Part shown: piece after piece, positions 46,126 through 56,092 of the stretch | Position numbering within the stretch: position 1 is the stretch's first letter | How the letters are laid out: each line of letters starts with the position of its first letter | Source of the DNA: an uncultured Vicinamibacterales bacterium | GTDB taxonomy: Bacteria > Acidobacteriota > Vicinamibacteria > Vicinamibacterales > UBA8438 | Direction: 5' to 3' | NCBI GenBank assembly: GCA_958295905.1 | Contig: OY282382.1 | Location: forward strand, 5,876,367 to 5,940,366 | Length of the DNA: 64,000 nucleotides | Program-made: the position numbers and the translations under genes | The notes under the pieces: model-generated | Database searches by the model: none | What the model was told of the DNA's origin: nothing | The model's input: only the letters and a program-made list of their open reading frames with translations

Positions 46126-46400
46126 CCCGGCGCTACTCTGCGCCACGGACGGGTACGCGACGTGTCAGAATGAGAGCTTGGCGATCACGCTTGACCTGCA
46201 CGTCTCGTTCGTCTGAGGCGCAGTGTCGCTGGATTCCTTGAGCGGCCGGGATCTTCACAGTTGAGCCCAGTTTCGATCGTGTTGTGGCCAGCCCGGCGGT
46301 CGAGGATGCGATCGTGGTCCAGAAGTTACCGGGCGCTCACGCCCACGTGCCGCGACCCCGAACCCCTCCGACCCGTCCCTCCGCGGCGGAGCGCGACGCC
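46126..46400. other. Region between element and mntA, no gene seen
   Basis: 275 bp less GC-rich than the surroundings. Short open frames are present without start codons or recognisable motifs. It should contain the mntA-hepT promoter. Confidence 0.4.
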
Positions 46401-46859
46401 ATGACCCGCGGGCACCGATCCGCCGAGGCCGACGACCGATCCGCCGAGGCCGACGACCGCATCAATCGCCTCGTCCTCGACGCCCATCCCGACGCCCAGG
46501 CGGTCTATCGCTACGGCACCTGGGGAACCGTCTCCGAGCGCCCGGACAGCGACGTCGACGTCGCCGTGCTGTTGCCGCACGGCGCGGCGATGCGGGTGAA
46601 CCGCTGGCAGTGGCACCTCCTTGCGGTCGAAATCGCGGGCGCGGTGCGCGCGGAGCACGCGGACCTGATCAATCTGCGGCGCGCCGACACGTCGTTCCAG
46701 GCCGAGATTCTGCGCACCGCACGCCTGACCTACAGCGCTGAGGACGACGAGCGCCTGAGCTTCGAGTCGCTGGTGCTGTCGATGCACCAGAAGCTGAACG
46801 CGGAGCGCGCCGGCATCCGGGCCGCCATCGTCGGCGACGTGCAGCCGCCAGCCCGATGA
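46401..46859 (+). CDS. mntA: MntA-type nucleotidyltransferase antitoxin
   Basis: 152 residues. The minimal nucleotidyltransferase motif YGTWGTVSERPDSDVDVAVL has G39-T40, ten residues, then D51-x-D53, matching GSx10DxD with Thr for Ser. MntA-type antitoxins adenylylate a tyrosine of the HepT toxin to silence it. Its last 4 bases overlap the hepT start (ATGA). The N-terminus contains a perfect 21-bp tandem duplication (46417-46458) giving SAEADDRSAEADDR. The frame is open upstream but the domain and context fit this ATG. Confidence 0.83.
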   Translation: MTRGHRSAEADDRSAEADDRINRLVLDAHPDAQAVYRYGTWGTVSERPDSDVDVAVLLPHGAAMRVNRWQWHLLAVEIAGAVRAEHADLINLRRADTSFQAEILRTARLTYSAEDDERLSFESLVLSMHQKLNAERAGIRAAIVGDVQPPAR

Positions 46860-47278
46860 CCGACGTCCTGATCGCGAAGCAGCAGAGCCTCGAACGCTGC
46901 CTGGCGCGCGTGCGGCACGCCTGGGAGCGGCCATCGACGCTGCCGTTCGAGCAGGACTACGACCGGCAGGACATCATCGTCCTCAATCTTCAAAGGGCCT
47001 GCGAGCAGGCCCTCGACATGGCCAACCACGCGATCGCCGCGAAGAGGCTTGGTTGGCCTCGAACCAGCGCGGAGAGCTTCGAGCTGCTGGAACGGGCGGG
47101 CATCGTCACCGCCGAGACGACCCGAAGGATGAAAGCGATGGTCGGCCTGCGCAACGTGGTCGTTCACCAATACCAGAATCTGGATCTCGAGATCATCGCG
47201 TCGGTGGTTCGAGAGCATCTGACCGACCTGTCCGACTTCGCCCGGACGATGGTCGGCCTGGACGACAGCCGGCGGTAA
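46856..47278 (+). CDS. hepT: HepT-type HEPN ribonuclease toxin
   Basis: 140-residue all-helical HEPN protein. The catalytic/target motif RNVVVHQY (R99, H104, Y106) is the Rx4-6H motif with the tyrosine that MntA modifies. Members cleave RNA and stop growth until adenylylated. The 4-nt overlap with mntA indicates coupled translation and the antitoxin-first order usual for type VII pairs. About 55 bp after its stop begins a GC-rich minisatellite. Confidence 0.86.
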   Translation: MTDVLIAKQQSLERCLARVRHAWERPSTLPFEQDYDRQDIIVLNLQRACEQALDMANHAIAAKRLGWPRTSAESFELLERAGIVTAETTRRMKAMVGLRNVVVHQYQNLDLEIIASVVREHLTDLSDFARTMVGLDDSRR

Positions 47279-47334
47279 CGAAGCCGCGCGGGCGCCCGCC
47301 CCGCAGATGCGGCGGCACGCTGCTGCGTCTCCCG

Positions 47335-47838
47335 GATGGGCCGCGGGGGGAACACGCCGCGGCCCGGCAAGCTCGACGGCACCGCCGGACACGCCCTTGT
47401 TCCCTTGGCCGACCCCCGCGGCCGGGGCCCGGCTACCGACGGCACCGGATGGCCGCGGGGGGAACACGCCGCGGCCCGGCAGCCTCGACGGCGCCGCCGG
47501 ACACCCTTGTCCCCCGGGCCGACCCCCACGGCCGGGGGCCCGGCTGCCGCCGGCGCTGGACGGCCGCGGGGGAACACGCCGCGGCCCGGCAAGCTCGACG
47601 GCGCCGCCGGTCCCCCCTGGCCGGCCCCCGCGACCGGGGCCCGGCTACCGACGGTGCCGGACCCACAGGGGGGCGGGTATCTCGCACGCCTCGTCCACCA
47701 CCCCGCGACCGGGGCCCGGCTACCGACGGCACCGGACCGCCTCGGGGGACACGCCGCGGCCCGGCAGCCTCGACGGCGCGCCGGACACGCCCTTGTCCCC
47801 CTGGCCGGCCCCCACGGCCGGGCCCGGCTACCGCCGCC
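47335..47838 (+). repeat. GC-rich minisatellite, about 110-bp units
   Basis: Four imperfect units of roughly 95-115 bp, each with ACGCCGCGGCCCGGCA, CTCGACGGC(G/A)CC and GGGGCCCGGCTACCGACGG-like stretches, plus a partial unit near 47660-47735. It fills the gap between hepT and the MBOAT gene and its last unit runs into the MBOAT stop codon. Confidence 0.8.
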
Positions 47839-49288
47839 GGCGGCCGGCGACGAAGAGGACCGCATTTGCCAGGCGGCGCCAGACGAACAGGACGCTGGTC
47901 GAGACCAGGAACAGGATGGACGTGGTCAGGGCGTCGACGGTCACGAGCCACCGGCCGAACCCGGGCCACAGGGGGACGGCCGACAGCCCCCCGAGGGCGA
48001 ACGCGGTCCACTCGATGCCGGAAACCGCCAGCGGGGCGGGATCGGCCGCCGCGCCCAGCCCGAACATGGCCCCGAGCACGAGGCCGGCATCGGCCAGCGT
48101 GTCCGCGCGGAACACGACCCACAGGCACAGCACCGTCAGCAGCACGTAGCCGTGCCGCAACGGGCGCGGCCAGCGCGCGAGGCGGGCGCCCAGGCCGGCC
48201 TGCTCCAGCCCCACCACCGCGCCGTGCAGCAGCGCCCAGGCAAGAACGGTCCAGCCGGGGCCGTGCCAGAGGCCGATGCCCAGGAACAGCAGCAGGATGC
48301 GCGCGGCCCGCACGGGCGGCCGTCCGCCGGGCGGATCGAGCGACAGGCCGAGATAGTCGCGGAACCAGTCGAACAGGGTGACGAACCAGCGGCGCCAGAA
48401 CCCGGTCACCGAGTCCGCCCCGTACGGCGAGCGGAAGTTCTCGGCCAGCCGGAACCCGAACATCCGCGCGAACCCGATGGCCATGTCGGCGTAGCCGGAC
48501 AGGCTGAAGTAGACCTGAAGCCCGAAGCACGCGGCGCCGAACCAAGCCTGCAAGGCACCGGGAGGGCCGGCCGACAGCGCGAACGCGGCGTCCGCCGGCC
48601 CGGCCAGCGTCGCGGCGAGGAACCCCGCCTTCCAGAAGCCCACCAGCCACCGCCTCACCCCGTAGGCGAACGCGGCCATCGTGGCCCGCCGCTCGATGAG
48701 CTGCGCGGCGAGGTCGCGGTACCGGGCCAGCGGGCCCGCGCACAGCAGGGGGAAGCAGAGCAGGTACGTCGCGGCGGTGATGGGATTGCCCTGGGCCGGC
48801 GCCTCGTCCCGGTACGCGTCGACCGCGTAGGACACGGCGTGACAGACGAGGAACGACAACCCCAGGGGAACCAGCAACTGGGGGACGGCGAACGACCGGT
48901 CGCCCACGATCGGCGGCAGCGGCGCTACGTACTTGAAGACGCCGAACAGCACCGCCGCCCCGGCCACCGCCACGCCGGTCACCGCCACCGTGATCGGGAC
49001 CTCGGGAAACCGGTTGCGGCGGCCGGATGCGGCCCCCGCACGCCGCGCCCACACCATCGCCAGCCCCATCAGCCACGTGAACAGGGTCAAGCCGGCCATC
49101 CATGGCGCGAACGGCCCGGCCCCGCAGGCGATGAACGCCAGGTTCCCGGCGAGCAGGACGGGATTGGCGAGGACAAAGCGCCGGCCGTCCTGCCTCCAGC
49201 GCCGAGGGGTGAGGGCCAACGCGAGAAAGAACAGCGCCAGCAGCGACGGGAGGAACCGGAGCAGGAAGACCGAATCGGTGAACAGCAC
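47828..49288 (-). CDS. MBOAT-family O-acyltransferase (AlgI/DltB-like)
   Basis: 486-residue polytopic inner-membrane protein. Family landmarks: GLSFLVCHAVSYAVDAYR, LLCAGPLARYRDL, YFSLSGYADMAIGFARMFGF, ENFRSPY and the catalytic LGIGLWHGPGW (His342). MBOATs move acyl groups from donors to extracytoplasmic polymers such as alginate or teichoic acid. The usually conserved His in 'FWRRWHxxLxxWFRDY' is Phe here (RRWFVTLFDWFRDY, residue 302). No SGNH/AlgJ partner is adjacent. Start is a GTG with no clear ribosome site. The C-terminal GRRRR is encoded at the edge of the minisatellite. Confidence 0.85.
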   Translation of the reverse strand: MLFTDSVFLLRFLPSLLALFFLALALTPRRWRQDGRRFVLANPVLLAGNLAFIACGAGPFAPWMAGLTLFTWLMGLAMVWARRAGAASGRRNRFPEVPITVAVTGVAVAGAAVLFGVFKYVAPLPPIVGDRSFAVPQLLVPLGLSFLVCHAVSYAVDAYRDEAPAQGNPITAATYLLCFPLLCAGPLARYRDLAAQLIERRATMAAFAYGVRRWLVGFWKAGFLAATLAGPADAAFALSAGPPGALQAWFGAACFGLQVYFSLSGYADMAIGFARMFGFRLAENFRSPYGADSVTGFWRRWFVTLFDWFRDYLGLSLDPPGGRPPVRAARILLLFLGIGLWHGPGWTVLAWALLHGAVVGLEQAGLGARLARWPRPLRHGYVLLTVLCLWVVFRADTLADAGLVLGAMFGLGAAADPAPLAVSGIEWTAFALGGLSAVPLWPGFGRWLVTVDALTTSILFLVSTSVLFVWRRLANAVLFVAGRRRR

Positions 49289-49376
49289 GGAGCGGCAGCC
49301 GGTGGTGACGATCGCCGCCGGTCCGCGGGCGGCTGGACGAACGTGGACGACGCATCCTATATCAGCCCGTGGCTAA

Positions 49377-49534
49377 CAGCCCGTGGCAGAAGTTGCGCCG
49401 CAGCCGGCCGGTGCCGTATTCGGCCCGAGAACGTGCCGCGCAGCGGTCGAAGTGCCGAAATCTGGACCGATCCGAGCCGTTCCCGCACCACCGCCGGCCA
49501 GTTCCGGCACGCTGCGAAGTTTTGCCACGGGCTG
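49377..49534 (+). mobile_element. 158-bp MITE-like element, copy 2 (TSD CTAA)
   Basis: Same ends as copy 1 (CAGCCCGTGGCAGAA / TTTTGCCACGGGCTG) flanked on both sides by CTAA. The 14 bp just left of it repeat its terminus (CAGCCCGTGGCTAA). This copy is the most diverged of the four. Confidence 0.85.
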
Positions 49535-49621
49535 CTAAAGTCGCCGCTGCCTTCGAGCGGCGATGCCTCCCGCCCGACTGCGTTGTTCGTCGGTTGCCTT
49601 ATGCCCCATACTGCGCCCTCC

Positions 49622-50125
49622 TTCACGCCTGGTCAGGCAGGGGCCCTCTTCAGCCGGCGCTCTTCAGCCCGCTGGCGCTCTTCAGCCCGCTGGCGCTCTT
49701 CAGCCCGCTGGCGCTCTTCAGCCCGCTGGCGCTCTTCAGCCCGCTGGCGCTCTTCAGCCCGCTGGCGCTCTTCAGCCCGCTGGCGCTCTTCAGCCCGCTG
49801 GCGCTCTTCAGCCCGCTGGCGCTCTTCAGCCCGCTGGCGCTCTTCAGCCCGCTGGCGCTCTTCAGCCCGCTGGCGCTCTTCAGCCCGCTGGCGCTCTTCA
49901 GCCCGCTGGCGCTCTTCAGCCCGCTGGCGCTCTTCAGCCCGCTGGCGCTCTTCAGCCCGCTGGCGCTCTTCAGCCCGCTGGCGCTCTTCAGCCCGCTGGC
50001 GCTCTTCAGCCCGCTGGCGCTCTTCAGCCCGCTGGCGCTCTTCAGCCCGCTGGCGCTCTTCAGCCCGCTGGCGCTCTTCAGCCCGCTGGCGCCCGCGCCG
50101 CTCTCGGTGCGACGCGGGGTTCACC
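49622..50125 (-). repeat. Expanded dispersed element: 24 perfect 18-bp units
   Basis: From 49660 to 50091 the unit CTCTTCAGCCCGCTGGCG is repeated 24 times without an error (432 bp). The flanks, read on the minus strand, are the same as the single-unit elements at 33141 and 57395: a CGCACCGAGAGCGGCG-like left side and a GACCAGGCGTGA right side. Every frame is open: minus-strand QRAEER repeats and plus-strand ALFSPL or SSARWR repeats. One minus frame has an ATG at 50127 and would give 164 residues of highly charged helix, but expression is unsupported. Confidence 0.92.
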
Positions 50126-50233
50126 ACGGGCGGGCATCAGCTATCGGCCCGACACAGGCGGTGGAACGTGCGCCGGCGGCCCGGCTCGTGGTAGGGTCCG
50201 GTTCACGAGGCTTCGAGCGCCGAGGGAGACAGG

Positions 50234-51757
<1,524 letters not shown>

Positions 51758-51867
51758 AGCAGAGCGGCGCCGACTCGCGTGAGAAGGCGCCGACTTCCTC
51801 ACCGGCCGCTCGGGGCGGCGATGACGTCGGCGACGATTCCGAGCTGGTCAGGGGATGTCCGGCGCAA

Positions 51868-52026
51868 CAGTCCGTGGCAGAAGTTGCGCTGCATCCGGCC
51901 GGGACCGTACTCGGCCCAAGAACGTGTCGCACAGCGGTCGAAATCGCCGAAATCCGGCCGATCCGAGCCGTTTCCGCGCCATTGCCGGCCAGTCCCGGCG
52001 CGCCGCGGAGTTTTGCCACGGGGCTG
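51868..52026 (+). mobile_element. 158-bp MITE-like element, copy 3 (TSD GCAA/GTAA)
   Basis: Same termini as the other copies with one extra G near the right end (159 bp). Flanking 4-mers are GCAA and GTAA, a duplication with one change. It lies 74 bp before the DUF262 operon, in a 342-bp gap. Confidence 0.83.
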
Positions 52027-52099
52027 GTAAGCGGATGTCGGCCGCCGGGAAGGTGCCTATCGGCATCCGGAGCTTCATCCTGATCAGTGTCTGGAACTC

Positions 52100-53509
52100 A
52101 TGGTGAACGTCCAGTCCGACGCCGCATCGGAACGCGCCGACACGGCCCCGCCGGAGGCCGTCGAGGTTGAGCCGTATACAAGACCAAAGTCCGGGGCTAC
52201 CGCCAGAGTGTGGGATGTTGCCGATGAAATTACTGCTCAGCAGGGCCGATTGGCCCAGCGACGAGAGGTTATAGCTCGTATAGTCTCTGAGGGCGGCAAT
52301 AAGAATACGGCAAGCACTCAATATCAGAAGTGGAAGAAGTTTGCTCAACAGGAAACCCCGACACCGGAACCCGCGGAATCCGCCCCCCGACCCGCGCCCC
52401 GTGGCGGGGCCGGCCCGGAAACCGGCGTCGAAGCCGAAAGGGACGATCCGGAAGCCGGGGCCGTCGAACGTCCGTTCGACCCCGCCAGGATCAAGATCCA
52501 CACCGTTCAGATCGTCGTCGGTCAGCTCATGTCGCGCATCAAGCACGGCGAGATCGATCTGGCGCCGGACTTTCAGCGGTTGTCCGGCATCTGGAACCCC
52601 GAACGCCAGAGCCGCCTGATCGAATCCCTCCTGCTGCGTATCCCGATCCCGGTCTTCTACGTCGCGGCGGACGAAGAGGAGAACTGGGCGGTGGTCGACG
52701 GCGTGCAGCGGCTCTCGACGATACGGGACTACGTGACCGGCAAGTTTCCCCTGACGCGACTCGAGTACCGCGGCGAACTCGACGGCCAGCGGCACGACGG
52801 TCTGCCGCGGGCGATGCAGCGGCGGATCGGCGAGACCCAGTTCGTCGTGAACGTCATCGAGCCGGGCACGCCGCCGGAAGTGATGTTCAACATCTTCCGC
52901 CGCATCAATACCGGCGGAATGCCGCTCAACGGGCAGGAGATTCGCCACGCCCTCAACCCGGGTCCCGTACGTCGGTACCTGAAGTCATTGGCCGGATCGA
53001 CCGAGTTCATCTTCGCCACGAACGGATCGATCAAGCCCGACCGCATGTCAGACCGCGAATGCGTCCTCCGGTTCCTCGCCTTCCACCTGGAGCCGTGGGA
53101 GCGATACGCGGCCGATTCCCTCGACAGCCATCTCGAAACCACCATGAAGGCGCTCAACGCCATGGCCCCCGGCCGCCGGGATGCGCTCGCGGTCGACTTC
53201 CGGAAGGCGATGGTGGCCGCGGCGCGCATCTTCGGAGACGACGCGTTCCGTAAACGTTTCCGACCGGACGCCGGCCGCAATCAGATCAGCATTGCCCTGT
53301 TCGAAACGTGGGCGGTGCAATTCGCGCGCTGCTCGCCCGACCAGATCGAGCGGCTGGTGGCCCAGCGGGAAGCGGTGCGGAACCGCTTCATGGCGCGACT
53401 GAACGAGGACACCGAGTTCGAAAAGGCGATCTCGATGTCGACCGGCACTTCGCGGCGCATACTCAAGCGCTTCGCCGCCGTTCGGGACTTGGTCCAGGAA
53501 TTCCTCTGA
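52100..53509 (+). CDS. DUF262 (GmrSD-type N-terminal) protein, first gene of candidate defence operon
   Basis: 469 residues. DUF262 core at about 130-330: IVVGQLMSRIKHGEIDLAPD, FQRLSGIWNPERQSRLIESL, and the ParB-like DGVQRLSTIRDY, the NTP-binding or hydrolysis motif of GmrS/DndB-type proteins; then NIFRRINTGGMPLNGQEIRH. The first 85 residues are a separate helical, DNA-binding-like domain (RVWDVADEITAQQGRLAQRR, NKNTASTQYQKWKKFA) with much lower GC than the rest. DUF262 proteins occur in modification-dependent restriction and other anti-phage systems. The DUF1524 HNH half of GmrSD is absent. Its stop overlaps the ATG of the ATPase gene. Confidence 0.85.
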   Translation: MVNVQSDAASERADTAPPEAVEVEPYTRPKSGATARVWDVADEITAQQGRLAQRREVIARIVSEGGNKNTASTQYQKWKKFAQQETPTPEPAESAPRPAPRGGAGPETGVEAERDDPEAGAVERPFDPARIKIHTVQIVVGQLMSRIKHGEIDLAPDFQRLSGIWNPERQSRLIESLLLRIPIPVFYVAADEEENWAVVDGVQRLSTIRDYVTGKFPLTRLEYRGELDGQRHDGLPRAMQRRIGETQFVVNVIEPGTPPEVMFNIFRRINTGGMPLNGQEIRHALNPGPVRRYLKSLAGSTEFIFATNGSIKPDRMSDRECVLRFLAFHLEPWERYAADSLDSHLETTMKALNAMAPGRRDALAVDFRKAMVAAARIFGDDAFRKRFRPDAGRNQISIALFETWAVQFARCSPDQIERLVAQREAVRNRFMARLNEDTEFEKAISMSTGTSRRILKRFAAVRDLVQEFL

Positions 53510-54921
53510 TGCTGCGGCGAATCGGATTGAAGAACTTCAAGTGCTTCGCGGCGCTGGATCTGCCGTGCGCGCCGCTGAACCTGCTGTGCGGCCTGAACGG
53601 CATGGGCAAGAGCAGCGTGATTCAGGCGCTGCTGGTCCTGCGGCAATCGTTCGACACGCGGGACCTGCTGGAAGGGCGGCTGGTGCTCGGCGGCGCGTTG
53701 ACCGACCTCGGCGCCGGCTCGGACGTGCTGTTCGAGGACGCCGAGGAAGAAGTCGTCGGGTTCGAACTGCGGCGCGACGAGACGCCCGAGCCGTGGGCGC
53801 AGGCGTTCGGCTACTCGCCCACCGGCGATCAACTGTCGGTGATCGGCCCCGCCACCGAGGCCGGGGTTCCGCCGGTCTGGCGCGCCTTTCCCCCGTTCGG
53901 CGGACCGTTCCACTATGTGCAGGCGGAACGCATCGGCCCCCGCAAGTCCTATCCGTTGTCGGAAATGCTGGCGCGCCGCCGTGACCTCGGCGCGGGCGGC
54001 GAGTACGCGTGGAACTTTCTGAACGATCGCCAAAACGAACTCCTCCCGGCCGACGATCCCCGTTGCGGCGACCGACCGGGTCACCGGCTGCTCGACGTCG
54101 TCGATCATTGGCTGCAAGACGTCAGCCCCGGCGCGCATCTCCAGCTCGAGTCGGTGCTGGCCGCCGATACCGTTATCGCCGGCTTTGTTTTCGATCGCCC
54201 GGGCGACGTAGCGACGCGCCGCCACCGCGCCACGAACGTCGGCTTCGGGCTGTCGTACGTCCTGCCCGTCGTGTTGGCGCTGTTGTCGCCGGGCGGCTCG
54301 CTCTGCCTCATCGAAAACCCGGAGGCGCATCTCCACCCCCGCGGGCAGACCCGGCTTGCGGAGCTCGCGGTTCGCGCGGCGGGCGCCGGGGTTCAGGTGT
54401 TCGTGGAGACCCACAGCGACCACTTCGTGGACGGCGTGCGCATTGCCGTGCGCGATGGGCTGATCGCACCCGCGGACACCGCCATCCACTATTTCGAACG
54501 CGATGGCGGGCGCACGGTCGTCTCTTCACCGGCTGTCGACGCGGACGGGCGCCTGTCGCGCTGGCCGTCCGGCTTCTTCGATCAACACGACGAGAACCTC
54601 GCGAGGCTGCTCGCCCCGCGGAGCCGCCCCGGCGGACCGGATGCCGTTGCGGCGCGAGACACCGCGACCCCGCCACCGCCCCCGAACGCCGACCGGCGGT
54701 GCCCGGTCACCGGGCAGGTGGTGCGAAGCGGACGGACGTTTGCAGACCTCGGATCAGACGCCAAAGCGAAGTCCGCCATCAACGCCCTGTTGAAGGGAAA
54801 CCAGCGCGACGCCGACGAGAAACTCGCAGGCATGGCGGACCCGGAGCGGCTGAGAGCGGCCGCCGACAAAGCCCGCCGGGCGGGCCGGGACGAGATCACG
54901 AAGCCGAGTGACTGGCTCTAG
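53509..54921 (+). CDS. AAA/ABC-type ATPase (DUF3696-like), second gene of candidate defence operon
   Basis: 470 residues. Walker A GLNGMGKSS at 28-36 in an SMC/RecF-like opening (MLRRIGLKNFKCFAALDLP). Signature region TNVGFGLSYVLPVVLALLSP, Walker B SLCLIENPEAHLHP and a D-loop/H-loop VFVETHSDHFVDGVRIAV are all present, as in OLD-like and DUF3696 ATPases of defence loci. The C-terminal 80 residues (after about 390) form an extra domain ending AGRDEITKPSDWL. The TGATG overlap with the DUF262 gene means coupled translation and probably a shared complex. Confidence 0.86.
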   Translation: MLRRIGLKNFKCFAALDLPCAPLNLLCGLNGMGKSSVIQALLVLRQSFDTRDLLEGRLVLGGALTDLGAGSDVLFEDAEEEVVGFELRRDETPEPWAQAFGYSPTGDQLSVIGPATEAGVPPVWRAFPPFGGPFHYVQAERIGPRKSYPLSEMLARRRDLGAGGEYAWNFLNDRQNELLPADDPRCGDRPGHRLLDVVDHWLQDVSPGAHLQLESVLAADTVIAGFVFDRPGDVATRRHRATNVGFGLSYVLPVVLALLSPGGSLCLIENPEAHLHPRGQTRLAELAVRAAGAGVQVFVETHSDHFVDGVRIAVRDGLIAPADTAIHYFERDGGRTVVSSPAVDADGRLSRWPSGFFDQHDENLARLLAPRSRPGGPDAVAARDTATPPPPPNADRRCPVTGQVVRSGRTFADLGSDAKAKSAINALLKGNQRDADEKLAGMADPERLRAAADKARRAGRDEITKPSDWL

Positions 54922-54945
54922 CGAAACCCGGGCGGGGGATCCGAC

Positions 54946-55878
54946 GTGCGCGAGATGATCCTGAACCATGCCAGTCTCGTCCCCTGTGGGCGCGGCGAGG
55001 CGATAGCGTGGCTGACCGACACCGTGTCCGGGATGGCGGCGCTCGTCGAGCACCGCGCCGCGCCGCCGACTCTTCGGATGTGCCGGTCGGTCCACGAAAT
55101 CCGCTGTTCGCACGATCGGTCGCTGTTCGAGACGTACCAGGAACTACGGCAGCGAGGGGCGCGGGAGGAGTATCTGTTCCTCATGCGTTTGACCGCGAAG
55201 TCTCCGCTCCTGAGCGATGTCGGGGAAGACTTCGCGGATCGATTCCTGAGATGCGAAGAGAAGACACTGCCGCAGGACGACGGAGCGCCGCTCCTCCTGT
55301 GCGCCATCACGGACGCGATCGCTGTCAGCCTCCCGTCCGAACCGGTGTGGGACCGCGACCGGGTCACGGTCGACTTCCACGAACTGCTGCCGGACGGCTC
55401 TCTCGGGGAGGGAGCGGAAACCGTTGACAACCTGGCCCGGTCGCACCACGGCGGAGCCATCGTTCAACGCCACCGCGAACGCCTGCCGACGCCGCGCGAC
55501 GCCGCCGGGTTCTGGAAGCGGCGGGAGCAGATGTTCCCGCATCTGACCTTCGGCCCCGACGTGGAGAACCAGTGCGCGGCGTTGAACGCGGGGATGCTGT
55601 CGACGATCGTCAACCGGTTGAAGGATCTCGACAAGGCGGCCGGCGCGTGGCGGGATGGCGCGGCTCCTCCGTGGACGTGCAAGGTCACGCCGGAGAGCGA
55701 CCGGGTGATGAACCGCCCCGGCCTCCGTGAGGCTCGGCGGTTCCGCTCGGGCGATGGTGCACGGGTGCTGTTCGAGTGGCACGCCCGCTTCGGGAGCGGC
55801 GGGCGCATCCATCTGCGCTTCGATGCGAGCGTACGAGAAGTCGAGATCGGCTACATCGGCGGCCATCTCCCGCTGTAG
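54946..55878 (+). CDS. Unknown protein, third gene of candidate defence operon
   Basis: 310 residues, soluble, family not recognised. Visible features: HASLVPCGRGEAIAWLTDTV at the start, LRMCRSVHEIRCSHDRSLFE, a central VDFHELLPDGSLGEGAETVD, then RREQMFPHLTFGPDVENQ and a C-terminal beta-rich part with FEWHARFGSGGRIHLRFDAS. It starts at a GTG, 24 nt after the ATPase stop, with GGGGGA upstream; an ATG three codons later is possible. As the last gene of a DUF262/ATPase operon it is the likely effector or specificity factor; this is inference from position. No nuclease motif is certain. Confidence 0.75.
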   Translation: MREMILNHASLVPCGRGEAIAWLTDTVSGMAALVEHRAAPPTLRMCRSVHEIRCSHDRSLFETYQELRQRGAREEYLFLMRLTAKSPLLSDVGEDFADRFLRCEEKTLPQDDGAPLLLCAITDAIAVSLPSEPVWDRDRVTVDFHELLPDGSLGEGAETVDNLARSHHGGAIVQRHRERLPTPRDAAGFWKRREQMFPHLTFGPDVENQCAALNAGMLSTIVNRLKDLDKAAGAWRDGAAPPWTCKVTPESDRVMNRPGLREARRFRSGDGARVLFEWHARFGSGGRIHLRFDASVREVEIGYIGGHLPL

Positions 55879-55883
55879 CGACT

Positions 55884-55917
55884 CCAGCGGCGGCGTCTCA
55901 CTGTCTTGACGTGCGCC
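55884..55917 (+). repeat. 34-bp dispersed repeat, copy 2
   Basis: Near-identical to 31406-31439. It begins 5 bp after the stop codon of the operon's third gene. Confidence 0.65.
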
Positions 55918-55971
55918 CCCTGGACGGCGAAGGTTGGCACTGGGCTCACCGAGTGTAGTATTTTGCAGCGC

Positions 55972-56091
55972 ATGGCGACGTTGACCATTCGCGTCGATGA
56001 TCGGCTGGATGCGGAGCTGCGCGACGCGGCGGCGCGGACAGGCACGGTTGCGGCGGGGCGGTTCTCGAAGAGCTGGATCGCGGAGACCTGA
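55972..56091 (+). pseudogene. Truncated ribbon-helix-helix antitoxin
   Basis: MATLTIRVDDRLDAELRDAA then ARTG is a clear RHH (CopG/MetJ-like) N-terminal half. The second helix is lost and the frame ends after 39 residues (KSWIAET). TAGTAT lies 10 nt before the ATG. It is a likely remnant; no toxin gene is present. Its stop lies one base before the enolase-superfamily ATG. Confidence 0.5.
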
Positions 56092-56092
56092 G

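Noticed and set aside
49660-50091. CRISPR array
   Set aside because: The 18-bp units are directly adjacent with no spacers and there are no cas genes.
49633-50127. Protein-coding gene for a 164-residue QRAEER-repeat protein
   Set aside because: All frames of the array are open, no ribosome site precedes the ATG, and homologous single-unit elements are non-coding.
47336-50194. 952-codon plus-strand frame through minisatellite, antisense MBOAT, MITE and 18-bp array
   Set aside because: Crosses four unrelated sequence types; open only because of GC bias and repeats.
52100-55878. Type IV GmrSD restriction enzyme
   Set aside because: DUF262 is present but no DUF1524 HNH domain follows, and the genes are accompanied by an ATPase instead.
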